From contig PATE01000054.1 of the NCBI GenBank assembly GCA_002712305.1, forward strand, positions 1 to 5,328: DNA of 5,328 bases, read 5' to 3'. A program made the translations under genes and the position numbers. Shown here in pieces: positions 1 to 5,328 of this stretch; within the stretch, counting starts at the first letter, position 1; each line of letters opens with the position of its first letter. The notes below the pieces were generated by a model. That model was not told where the DNA came from, ran no database searches, and worked only from the letters and a program-made list of their open reading frames with translations. The DNA comes from Gemmatimonadota bacterium. Its GTDB lineage: Bacteria; Latescibacterota; UBA2968; UBA8231.

Positions 1-335
1 GACCACCTGTTCGTGGAGTGTCTCCACGTCGATCCGTGCGATATTGCCCTGCCGACCCCATGGGCGGGGTCGACGGTAAAGCCCCCAACCCCGTCACCGG
101 GGGCGTCGGTCAACTGGACAATTCGGCCCGAGTCGATATGCACTTGATACAGCTGAGGCGTTCCCGAACGATCGGAGCGAAAGACGAGCGATTCTGATCC
201 TGCCGTGAACTGCTCTTCGTTGTAGTAAACGTTCTGATTTCGCCCGGGCGCATCTGTCAACTGAAGGACTCGCGCCCCCGTCTCTGGCTGGGTAAAGCTG
301 CGCTTCTCCGAGGCCAGAACATCACCGCGTGCCAT
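1..335 (-). CDS. Oligogalacturonate lyase-like beta-propeller protein, N-terminal part, apparently frameshifted
   Basis: This is the 5' part of a minus-strand gene that leaves the window at base 1. From the ATG at 335 the translation starts MARGDVLASEKRSF and has two propeller-blade units ending QLTDAPG (residues 25-31 and 75-81), with FRSDRSGTPQLYQVHIDSG between them. This TolB/WD40-like pattern matches the N-terminus of oligogalacturonate lyases (PL22), cytoplasmic enzymes that cleave short pectin oligomers by beta-elimination. Family membership is inferred from remembered motifs, and other PD40-type propellers are possible. After residue 93 (about base 57) the frame degenerates, whereas the next frame gives the propeller-like GNIARIDVETLHEQVV to the edge, so the net change is one missing base (3n+1). 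No clear Shine-Dalgarno precedes the start. It was chosen because family-like sequence begins there and I saw no better in-frame start. It lies about 120 bp downstream of the small membrane ORF on the same strand. Confidence 0.65.
   Translation of the reverse strand, partial: MARGDVLASEKRSFTQPETGARVLQLTDAPGRNQNVYYNEEQFTAGSESLVFRSDRSGTPQLYQVHIDSGRIVQLTDAPGDGVGGFTVDPAHGVGRAISHGSTWRHSTNRW
56..60 (-). other. Probable frameshift site in the lyase-like gene
   Basis: On the minus strand the gene reads DGVGGFTVDPAHG in its starting frame up to a GGGG run (plus-strand CCCC at 56-59). Beyond that only the neighbouring frame gives family-like protein (RQGNIARIDVETL). Adding one G to the run would join the frames as PAHGGRQGNIAR. 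From memory of the family the junction is also a few residues short, so a deletion of about 13 bases is an alternative. It could be a homopolymer sequencing or assembly error or a true mutation. Confidence 0.6.
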
Positions 336-344
336 GAATCTGCC

Positions 345-360
345 AGAAGGTTGAGGAGCA
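345..360 (-). promoter_or_regulatory. Candidate leader box upstream of the lyase-like gene (copy 1)
   Basis: On the plus strand this reads AGAAGGTTGAGGAGCA. It lies 9 nt upstream of the lyase-like ATG. It matches 14 of 16 bases with a sequence 13 nt upstream of the aminotransferase ATG (4319-4334), in the same orientation relative to the gene. On the coding strand it is pyrimidine-rich (TCAACCTTCT shared exactly), so it is not a ribosome binding site. A regulatory role is a guess from two copies. An inverted match of its core (CAACCTTC on the plus strand at 402-409) lies further upstream and would allow an 8-bp hairpin or a second site. Confidence 0.22.
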
Positions 361-442
361 TGATGGATGAAGGACAAGAAGCATCCCTCGTCGATCTCGT
401 GCAACCTTCGACGCGCTCAGCCGAGCGTCCCTTGAACTTGAT

Positions 443-460
443 CTAGACAGGCAGGTCTAG
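443..460 (-). repeat. Short inverted repeat overlapping the stop codon of the small ORF
   Basis: CTAGAC (443-448) and GTCTAG (455-460) form a perfect 6-bp stem with a 6-nt loop. The stem includes the TAG stop of the 26-aa ORF. It is not GC-rich and no T-run follows on the minus strand, so it does not qualify as an intrinsic terminator. It may be chance. Confidence 0.3.
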
Positions 461-537
461 CCGAGCAGGATGCGGGTCGTAAACAGAAAGAAGAAGATGA
501 CGGAATACAGAAAGAGCGTGTACGCGAGTCGCTGCAT
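457..537 (-). CDS. 26-residue single-pass membrane peptide (unknown function)
   Basis: A small ORF of 26 codons plus TAG. The peptide starts MQRLAYTLFLYSV, continues with a run rich in Ile, Phe and Leu, and ends TRILLG. Residues about 4-19 form one hydrophobic segment long enough to cross or nearly cross a membrane, with Arg at position 3 and near the C-terminus. The start is supported by a near-perfect Shine-Dalgarno sequence, GGGAGGG, 5 nt before the ATG (plus-strand 543-549), the strongest ribosome binding site in the window. It lies about 90 bp downstream of the sugar kinase gene on the same strand and upstream of the lyase-like gene, so it may be cotranscribed with them. I do not recognise the family; it does not resemble KdpF or CydX. 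The function is unknown. It could be a small membrane regulator or a subunit of a complex. Confidence 0.55.
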   Translation of the reverse strand: MQRLAYTLFLYSVIFFFLFTTRILLG

Positions 538-627
538 CAGAACCCTCCCAAGGCTGGCAGATCAACCAACTGCTACTTGGTGTCATCGGTCGTCCATCGG
601 GATGGATTCGTGATCCAGCCACACAAG

Positions 628-1539
628 CTACATCTGAGTGGGGTTTTTCTCGAGAAACTCCTGCACGGTCGCAAGATCTGGTAGTCCAATCTGTCCACCT
701 AACGCCCGGCAATTGAGGGCACCCGCCGCTGCGGCAAAGCGCAGGGTCTGCGCCAGAGGCCAGTTCTGCAGCATGCCGTAGATGTATCCACCATGGAAGG
801 CATCTCCCGCCCCGGTCGTATCCACCACATCGACGGCGAAGGCGGGCACCTCGATCAGGGACTGCGATGCTGTGGCGGCCACGGCGCCGCTGGCACCCCG
901 GGTCAAAACAGCCACATCAGCACCGGCGGCCAGCAGAGCGCGCAGGATTTCCTCGGGCGGCGCCTGCGGCATCCAGTGGCGGGCGAAGAAATCGGACACG
1001 ATCGCCGCCTCAACCAAGGGAAGAAATTCGCCGAGCAGATCACTCTGCCAGGTGCCATCAAAAACGACACGCTGACCCGCCTCGCGCGCCAATCGGGCCG
1101 CCGCAAGTCCCGCCGCATCGGCATCGTCCAGATGGAGGATCTGGGCACCGGCGAACTGGTCGGCGTGAATATCGGCAGCGTCCAGGGGGGCGACGTCTTC
1201 CGGCGTCGACAGAAAACCACGATCTCCCGATGCGGCATCGACGAAGACACCCGCCACGCGCGATGCCCCTTTTCCACGTTGGATTCCCGAAACGTCGACG
1301 CCGAACTGAGCAAGCTGGTTGCACAGGAAATCACCATCCGCGTCCTCGCCGACGCGGGAGACCATCCGCGTCGACACCCCCAAGCGGGCGAGGGTGGCCA
1401 TGGCGGTGGCCGCCGGGCCCCCGCACTGTCGTGACCTTGCCCGGGCCCGCTGAGACTCGCCAAAGATCGGCAGGGCGTCGACGAGATAGAGTTCATCGAC
1501 CGTGACCAGGCCCAGACCCACGGCGTCTGCTGGTTTCAC
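628..1539 (-). CDS. PfkB-family carbohydrate kinase (ribokinase superfamily)
   Basis: An ATP-dependent cytoplasmic kinase that phosphorylates a sugar or sugar phosphate. Starting at the GTG at 1539 the protein has 303 residues, usual for the family. Residues 39-47 (CGGPAATAM) are the N-terminal glycine-rich signature, followed by SRVGEDADGD at 61-70. VDVVDTTGAGDAFHGG at 236-251 is PfkB signature 2 with the catalytic Asp246 and the anion hole. The GGQIGLPD near residue 281 and the GGPAATA form resemble the YihV-like (sulfofructose kinase) subgroup more than ribokinase, but the substrate cannot be fixed. An ATG at 1593 would also open the frame. I prefer GTG because it overlaps the TGA of the upstream glycosylase gene (GTGA), which implies translational coupling, and because a GGGG run lies 4 nt before it. 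Family sequence begins directly after it. The gene ends with TAG at 628-630. Confidence 0.9.
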   Translation of the reverse strand: MKPADAVGLGLVTVDELYLVDALPIFGESQRARARSRQCGGPAATAMATLARLGVSTRMVSRVGEDADGDFLCNQLAQFGVDVSGIQRGKGASRVAGVFVDAASGDRGFLSTPEDVAPLDAADIHADQFAGAQILHLDDADAAGLAAARLAREAGQRVVFDGTWQSDLLGEFLPLVEAAIVSDFFARHWMPQAPPEEILRALLAAGADVAVLTRGASGAVAATASQSLIEVPAFAVDVVDTTGAGDAFHGGYIYGMLQNWPLAQTLRFAAAAGALNCRALGGQIGLPDLATVQEFLEKNPTQM

Positions 1540-2447
1540 ACGTCCCCGGCCGTTGGCATGCGCGACTCCAATTCTTCGATCGTCTTCGGCCAATCATCGC
1601 GCAGCAGGCGTGAGAGCTGACGATCTGCGAGCACCTTCCCGCCTGTCTGACAACGGGGACAGTAGTTGGTCTCATTGCTTGCATAGGCAATCTCCTGCAC
1701 CGCGGTCTGGCACACGGGGCAGGGCTTGCCAAAACGCCCGTGCACGGCCATGTCCGGGCGAAAGGCGGTCACCTTCTCGGTGAAGGCGGTCCCGGCCTCC
1801 GTCTGCAGGCGTTCGCACCAGGATCGCAGCGTCTCCTGAGTCGATTCGTAGAGACGGGCCACCTCCTCATCGCTGAGCCGTGAGGTCCATTTCACTGGCG
1901 ACAATCCTGCCGCATGCAGGATTTCGTCGGAGTAGGCGTTGCCGATGCCGGAGAACAATCTGGGATCGGTCAGTGCCCGCTTCAGCGTGTGATTGTGTTC
2001 GCGCAGGACCTGGGCAAATGTCGCCAGGTTCGCCTCAAGGACTTCAAGGCCCCCTGGGTCATGCGCCGCCAACTCCGCCTCTTGTTCAACCAGATGGAGG
2101 GATGCCCGCTTCTTCGATCCTGCTTCTGTGACCATCACGGTCACGTCGCCGAAGTGCAGGGCGAGCAGGTCGATCTTCCGTGTCGGGCGCTGACCTGGCT
2201 TTTTCAGATGGAAACGTCCGGCGATCATCAGATGGAACACGAGAAACAGATCATCTTCCATGCACCAGACGATCCGTTTGCCGAGTCGACGGAATTCGAC
2301 GACGCGACGTCCCACGGCACTCTCCAAGGGAGGCGTCGGCGAGCGCACGAGAAAGGCACTGCGAAGTTGAGCCCCTTCGAGGGGTTGATCGCCGACGGTT
2401 CTTTTCAGGGCTGTCAGGTAGGCCAGGACATCGGGCAGTTCCGGCAT
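1536..2447 (-). CDS. Fpg/Nei-family DNA glycosylase (formamidopyrimidine-DNA glycosylase-like)
   Basis: A base-excision repair enzyme that removes oxidised bases and nicks the abasic site. The protein has 303 residues. It starts MPELPD, so Pro2, the catalytic nucleophile, and Glu3 are present once Met is removed. Lys57 in LGKR matches the conserved beta-hairpin lysine. SGIGNAYSDEILH at 166-178 is the helix-two-turn-helix DNA-binding element. A C-terminal zinc finger has Cys243, Cys246, Cys263 and Cys266. Two points differ from E. coli Fpg. The zinc-finger hairpin reads SNETNYC where E. coli has QRATFYC, replacing Arg258 with Asn. About 37 residues follow the last cysteine, where E. coli Fpg ends almost at once. 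I therefore call the family and not mutM itself. An AAAGG Shine-Dalgarno (plus-strand 2456-2460) lies 8 nt before the ATG. The stop overlaps the start of the downstream kinase gene. Confidence 0.93.
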   Translation of the reverse strand: MPELPDVLAYLTALKRTVGDQPLEGAQLRSAFLVRSPTPPLESAVGRRVVEFRRLGKRIVWCMEDDLFLVFHLMIAGRFHLKKPGQRPTRKIDLLALHFGDVTVMVTEAGSKKRASLHLVEQEAELAAHDPGGLEVLEANLATFAQVLREHNHTLKRALTDPRLFSGIGNAYSDEILHAAGLSPVKWTSRLSDEEVARLYESTQETLRSWCERLQTEAGTAFTEKVTAFRPDMAVHGRFGKPCPVCQTAVQEIAYASNETNYCPRCQTGGKVLADRQLSRLLRDDWPKTIEELESRMPTAGDV

Positions 2448-2459
2448 CAGATCAACCTT
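2448..2459 (-). promoter_or_regulatory. Ribosome binding site of the glycosylase gene, resembling the leader box
   Basis: The minus strand reads AAGGTTGATCTG directly before the ATG. AAGG, with the A before it, serves as the Shine-Dalgarno. The same 12 bases match 11 of 12 with the plus-strand core of the box at 4319-4334 (AAGGTTGATGTG), but in opposite orientation relative to the gene. The likeness may come simply from the Shine-Dalgarno. Confidence 0.4.
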
Positions 2460-2568
2460 TGCCGCGGCAGGGGGCTCGATTGAGTCGATGACGAGGATCG
2501 TCGAGTTTACCGCAGCGTGTGGACGTCTCCAACGACCGAGGGCCAGACCCTTCTTCCAGACTCTTCTT
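2448..2568. promoter_or_regulatory. Divergent intergenic region between the glycosylase and metallopeptidase genes
   Basis: About 120 bp separate two divergently read starts, so promoters for both directions should lie here. I see no pair of -35/-10 boxes good enough to assign. A short palindrome, GACGA-GGA-TCGTC, lies at 2490-2502. If the metallopeptidase began at the earlier ATG at 2488, most of this region would be coding. Confidence 0.4.
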
Positions 2569-2937
2569 ATGGACCGACATCAGTTCGAGCAGTTGATCGA
2601 AGAGAGTTTGCAGCAGATTCCTGCCGCTCTGCGCGAGGCGATGAACAACCTGGCTATCGTGATCGAGCCCTGGCCCGAGCGCGAACTGATGGCGCAGATG
2701 TATGGCGATCCCGACACCTGCGTGTACGGCTTGTTCGATGGCATTCCCTTGACCGAGAGACATGTCGACGATTCTGGGGACCTGCCGAGTGTCATTCATA
2801 TCTATCAAGCAGCCCTCGAGTCGGACTTTCCCGATGCGACGGAACTTCGCCAGGAGATCACCGTCACCCTTGTTCATGAGATCGCCCATTTCATGGGTCT
2901 CGACGAGGATCAGATCGAGGCCCTCGGTTACGGGTAG
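2569..2937 (+). CDS. Zincin-like metallopeptidase family protein (DUF1025 type)
   Basis: A small predicted zinc metallopeptidase of 122 residues from the ATG at 2569, usual for the DUF1025/zincin-like family. Features in order: an N-terminal helix beginning MDRHQFEQLIEESL; the family block YGLFDGIPLTER about residues 53-64; the strand SVIHIYQAAL about 74-83; and the zinc site HEIAH at 103-107 followed by FMGLDEDQI, where Asp112 or a nearby acid is the expected third ligand. Substrates of this family are generally not known. An upstream ATG at 2488 gives 149 residues, but the extra 27 (rich in Arg and Phe) do not look like the family, and neither start has a good Shine-Dalgarno. The sequence just before 2569 is pyrimidine-rich. 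The gene is read opposite to both neighbours and ends 6 bp from the aminotransferase stop. Confidence 0.85.
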   Translation: MDRHQFEQLIEESLQQIPAALREAMNNLAIVIEPWPERELMAQMYGDPDTCVYGLFDGIPLTERHVDDSGDLPSVIHIYQAALESDFPDATELRQEITVTLVHEIAHFMGLDEDQIEALGYG

Positions 2938-2943
2938 GCCACC

Positions 2944-4305
2944 TTAAGCGGCAAGGGCGACGGCGAAGGCATCGACGATCCGCTGCGCTTCGGCTTCGGT
3001 CAGCACCAGGGGCGGGGACAGAAAGAGGATACTCTCCGGCGCCTGCAGAACATGACTCATCTGTCCCACCAACACGCCCTGTTCCTTCAAGGAGGCCTTG
3101 ATCGCATTCGTCTCGGCGACGCCGAGCAACTCGCCATCCTGGGCGATCAATTCTACACCGATCATGAGCCCGCGACCGCGTACTTGACCCAGATTCGGCT
3201 ACGACAGGGCCGTCAATCCGGACAGGAGTTTGTCGCCAACACGCTCCGCGTTTTCCCAGAGTCGCTCACCCGTCAGGATGTCGATGTTGGCCAGTGCCGC
3301 CGCACAGGCAACTGGATGGCCCCCATAGGTACAGACCTGGGCGAATTCACGCCGTTCGGCCGTTTCCCCGGCGAAGGCGTCGAAGACCTCGTCCGTTACA
3401 ATCGTCGCCCCCAGCGGTTGATAGCCGGAGGTGATGCCCTTGGCCATGACCATGATGTCTGGCGCGACGCCTTCGTGTTCACAGCCAAAGAGCCGCCCCG
3501 TGCGTCCCCAGCCTGTGATCACTTCGTCGAAGATCAAGAGCACCTGGTGTTCGTCGCAGATCTCGCGAAGGCGCTGCAGATACCCATCCGGGGGTGGAAT
3601 GACACCACCGCCGCCGATGATCGGTTCCACGACGATGGCGGCGACCGTGTCAGGTCCTTCACGGCGAATGACTTCGTCGAATTCCTCTACGCACGCCGTT
3701 GCGCAGGAGGGGTAGGACAGATGCAGGGGGCATCGGTAGCAGTAGGGTGGATCTACGTGGAGGAAGCCCGGAACGAGGGGTTCGAACTTTGTTCGCCGAG
3801 CCATCTGGCCCGTGGCCGACATGGCTCCGAAGGTGAACCCGTGATACCCGCGGTAGCGAGAGATGATCTTGTGACGTCTCTGGGTGGGGAATCTCTGCTG
3901 TCCATACTGGCGAGCGATCTTGAACGCTGTCTCGTTCGCCTCTGATCCTGAATTCGAAAAGAACGTGTGCCGAAGCCCACCGGGTGTAAGCTCGGCCAGG
4001 CGTGTCGCCAGCCGGGTCGCTGGTTCGTTAATCTGCGAATGGGGGTAGTAGGGCAGCCGCTTGAGTTGCTCGAAGGCCGCTTCAGCGATCTGCTGCCGAC
4101 CGTACCCCACGTTGACATTCCACAGACCCGCATACCCGTCCAGGTAGGCACGACCTTCTGCATCGTAGAGCGTGGATCCTTCGCCGCGCTCAAATACCGT
4201 CAGCTCGGCAGCCCCCTCCGCCAATTGCTGATGCTGAAACAGGGGATGCCAGCAGTGATCGCGATCGAGGCGGCGCAGATCATCGACGGTCAACTGTTCG
4301 GTCAT
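2944..4305 (-). CDS. Class III PLP-dependent aminotransferase, interrupted by an in-frame TAG
   Basis: An omega-amino acid or amine:oxo-acid aminotransferase. The frame from the ATG at 4305 runs 453 codons to TAA at 2944, the usual length, broken only by TAG at codon 369. PLP-site motifs are present: SNSGSEANE (117-125), YRGYHG (151-156), Glu227 in VVEP, FDEV with Asp260, and the Schiff-base Lys289 in MAKGITSGYQP. CTYGGHPVACAAAL follows at 325-338. After the TAG, PNLGQVRGRGLMIGVE and FLSPPLVLTEAEAQ are standard C-terminal domain blocks. The overall likeness is to taurine:pyruvate and related omega-transaminases, but the substrate is not certain. Four cysteines (189, 192, 201, 205) form a CxxC...CxxxC cluster. 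A CAGG Shine-Dalgarno lies 9 nt before the start. The gene follows the EamA transporter by 61 bp, suggesting one operon. As read with the standard code, the product would stop at residue 368 and lack the last 84 residues; an internal ATG at 3165 has no ribosome binding site. Confidence 0.9.
3199..3201 (-). other. In-frame TAG stop inside the aminotransferase gene
   Basis: On the minus strand the codons are CTG TCG TAG CCG AAT CTG GGT, read as LS*PNLG. The frame is the same before and after, so this is a nonsense codon and not a frameshift. It sits in the variable linker just before the VRGRGLM block, where the family often has a residue such as His or Tyr before Pro. One base change would give Gln, Tyr, Lys or Glu. 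TAG is used as the true stop of three other genes here, so whole-genome reassignment of TAG is unlikely. Confidence 0.9.
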
Positions 4306-4318
4306 TGTCTTCTACCTG

Positions 4319-4334
4319 AGAAGGTTGATGTGCA
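4319..4334 (-). promoter_or_regulatory. Candidate leader box upstream of the aminotransferase (copy 2)
   Basis: On the plus strand it reads AGAAGGTTGATGTGCA, 14 of 16 identical to the sequence at 345-360, and lies 13 nt upstream of the aminotransferase ATG in the 61-bp gap after the EamA gene. Orientation relative to the gene is the same as in copy 1. Regulatory function is inferred only from the repeat. Confidence 0.22.
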
Positions 4335-4366
4335 GAAATGGACGAAGCGTGGCCAACTCGTGCAAG

Positions 4367-5290
4367 TCATGGTGTAGGTGCTCCCGGTTCGGTTTTGCGC
4401 AAAGAGGCCAACACCATCGCCACCAGCATGAGTGCACAGCCTGCCAACTCGGCTCCCCCCAGGGTTTCGCTCAAGAGCCACCAGCCACCGACGACGGCAA
4501 AGACCGTCTCCAGACTCATGATGATGGCCGCCGGTGTAGGCGGCGCCTGCCGTTGTGCCACGACCTGAATCGTGTAGCCCAAACCAACAGAGAGGATGCC
4601 AGCATAGAGCACGGGAAGAGCGCCCGCCAGGATCGCGGCAAGGTCGATCGGTTCCACCGCAGCGGCCACAGCGAGACTGGCCACCGAACAGGTGGCGAAC
4701 TGGGTCGCCGCCAGAGGTGCCCACGGGATTCGCGGCGCCCAACGACCCACAGCAAGAATGTGAACGGCCCAGAATACGGCGCAGATCAGCATGAGCACAT
4801 CCCCCATGTTGGCCAACGAGCGCGGATCATCGATCGTGGCGGTCGTCTTGCCGTGCAAGGTCAGCAGATAGAGACCCGCGGCAGCCAACAACACACCGGT
4901 CATCGCCCTTCGATCGACACGAGATCCGACAAACAGGCCAAGCAGCGGGACGAGCACGACATAGAGGCCGGTGATGAACCCGGCCTTGCCCACCGTCGTG
5001 TAGAGAATCCCAACCTGTTGCAACGACGCGGCGACAAAGAGAACGAGGCCGAGAAAGATCCCCCGGAGACCCATCGGTTCGGTGGGAGGGTTGACGCCGT
5101 TCTCGCGGAGCAGCAGGAAGGGAATCAGCGGCAGGCATCCGAGGGCAAATCGAAGGCCGTTGAACAGAAAGGGCCCCATGTGGTCCATGCCGCGACGCTG
5201 GGCGACGAAGGCCAACCCCCAGATGGCGGCCGTGAGCAGCAGGGCACTCTCGGCCAGCAGGGCACGAGATTCCCTCAATGTTGTTCCCAT
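4367..5290 (-). CDS. EamA/DMT-family transporter (10 TM)
   Basis: An inner-membrane transporter of the drug/metabolite superfamily, 307 residues, typical length. Ten hydrophobic segments are visible at roughly 13-31, 39-61, 77-93, 101-121, 128-146, 161-181, 192-212, 222-238, 252-273 and 279-297. They form two EamA repeats; the first starts ALLLTAAIWGLAFVAQRRG and the second GDVLMLICAVFWAVHILAVG. GKAGFITGLYVVLVPLLGL (101-119) and GYTIQVVAQRQAPPTPAAII (238-257) are characteristic blocks of one EamA subgroup. Members mostly export amino acids or metabolites, and substrate and direction cannot be read from sequence. The ATG at 5290 is the only start codon in this frame near the N-terminus within the window; no strong Shine-Dalgarno is seen. 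The frame stays open upstream to the edge but without ATG, GTG or TTG. It stops 61 bp before the aminotransferase and is probably cotranscribed with it. Confidence 0.92.
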   Translation of the reverse strand: MGTTLRESRALLAESALLLTAAIWGLAFVAQRRGMDHMGPFLFNGLRFALGCLPLIPFLLLRENGVNPPTEPMGLRGIFLGLVLFVAASLQQVGILYTTVGKAGFITGLYVVLVPLLGLFVGSRVDRRAMTGVLLAAAGLYLLTLHGKTTATIDDPRSLANMGDVLMLICAVFWAVHILAVGRWAPRIPWAPLAATQFATCSVASLAVAAAVEPIDLAAILAGALPVLYAGILSVGLGYTIQVVAQRQAPPTPAAIIMSLETVFAVVGGWWLLSETLGGAELAGCALMLVAMVLASLRKTEPGAPTP

Positions 5291-5328
5291 TGAATCGGAC
5301 AGAGCTGACCCCGGTAGATGACCTTCAC
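5275..5328 (-). CDS. Possible 3' end of an upstream gene
   Basis: Reading in from the right edge on the minus strand, one frame gives KVIYRGQLCPIQWEQH and then TGA at 5275-5277, overlapping the EamA start by 16 bp. It could be the C-terminus of a preceding gene in the same operon, which would fit the lack of a clear promoter or ribosome binding site before EamA. The stretch is too short to recognise and may be chance. Confidence 0.2.
   Translation of the reverse strand: MKVIYRGQLCPIQWEQH

Noticed and set aside
336-395. Short upstream ORF (MLLVLHPSC...) overlapping the lyase start
   Set aside because: Its GAGGG lies directly against the ATG, too close to act as a ribosome binding site, and the peptide has no clear character.
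443-460. Rho-independent terminator after the small membrane ORF
   Set aside because: The stem is only 6 bp, AT-rich at its ends, and no T-tract follows on the coding strand.
593-606. TCCATC-GG-GATGGA palindrome between the kinase and the small ORF, as a terminator or operator
   Set aside because: It gives only a 5-bp stem with a 4-nt loop and no T-run; such palindromes are expected by chance.
793-1505. Long plus-strand open frames opposite the kinase gene
   Set aside because: They are antisense shadows of a clear PfkB gene; their translations are rich in Arg, Gly and Pro with no recognisable domain.
1537-1593. Kinase start at the ATG at 1593
   Set aside because: It would overlap the glycosylase gene by 58 bp and add 18 residues unlike the family; the GTG at 1539 fits better.
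2480-2510. Sigma-70 type promoter for the metallopeptidase
   Set aside because: A TTGAGT box can be found but no matching -10 at 16-18 bp spacing.
2944-3165. Separate small gene for the aminotransferase C-terminal part
   Set aside because: It is the in-frame continuation after the TAG; its ATG has no Shine-Dalgarno and lies inside the conserved RGLMIGVE block.
3052-3945. 297-codon plus-strand open frame opposite the aminotransferase
   Set aside because: It mirrors the conserved aminotransferase coding strand and lacks domain-like sequence, a common effect in GC-rich genes.
4325-5293. 322-codon plus-strand open frame opposite the EamA gene
   Set aside because: Its translation is highly polar low-complexity sequence, while the opposite strand encodes a clear 10-TM transporter.

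Overview
The window is GC-rich bacterial chromosomal DNA, about 60% G+C by eye. It is densely coded and looks like ordinary metabolic and housekeeping sequence, with no insertion sequence, CRISPR array, RNA gene or phage gene that I can see. The gene families (an oligogalacturonate-lyase-like propeller, a PfkB sugar kinase, a tailed Fpg/Nei-type glycosylase, a DUF1025 metallopeptidase, a class III aminotransferase and an EamA transporter) fit a free-living heterotroph able to use plant or algal carbohydrate. I cannot assign a phylum from the sequence.

Left block (1-2447, all minus strand, read right to left). Transcription would begin with a DNA glycosylase of the Fpg/Nei family. Its TGA stop overlaps the GTG start of a PfkB-family sugar kinase (GTGA). 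About 90 bp later comes a 26-residue membrane peptide with a very strong Shine-Dalgarno sequence. About 120 bp after that is the N-terminal third of an oligogalacturonate-lyase-like protein that runs off the left edge. The lyase frame appears to be shifted near position 56-60.

Middle (2448-2937). A divergent intergenic region of about 120 bp separates the glycosylase from a plus-strand zincin-like metallopeptidase (DUF1025 type, HEIAH motif). That gene converges on the right block with only 6 bp between the stop codons.

Right block (2944-5290, minus strand). A 10-TM EamA/DMT transporter is followed after 61 bp by a class III PLP-dependent aminotransferase, probably as one operon handling an amino acid or amine. 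The aminotransferase reading frame is continuous over 453 codons except for one in-frame TAG at codon 369, with conserved family sequence on both sides.

I found no convincing new defence or mobile system. The points worth a second look are the in-frame TAG in the aminotransferase, the frameshift in the lyase, the unannotated 26-aa membrane peptide, a near-identical 16-bp sequence just upstream of the lyase and aminotransferase starts, and the divergent features of the glycosylase.
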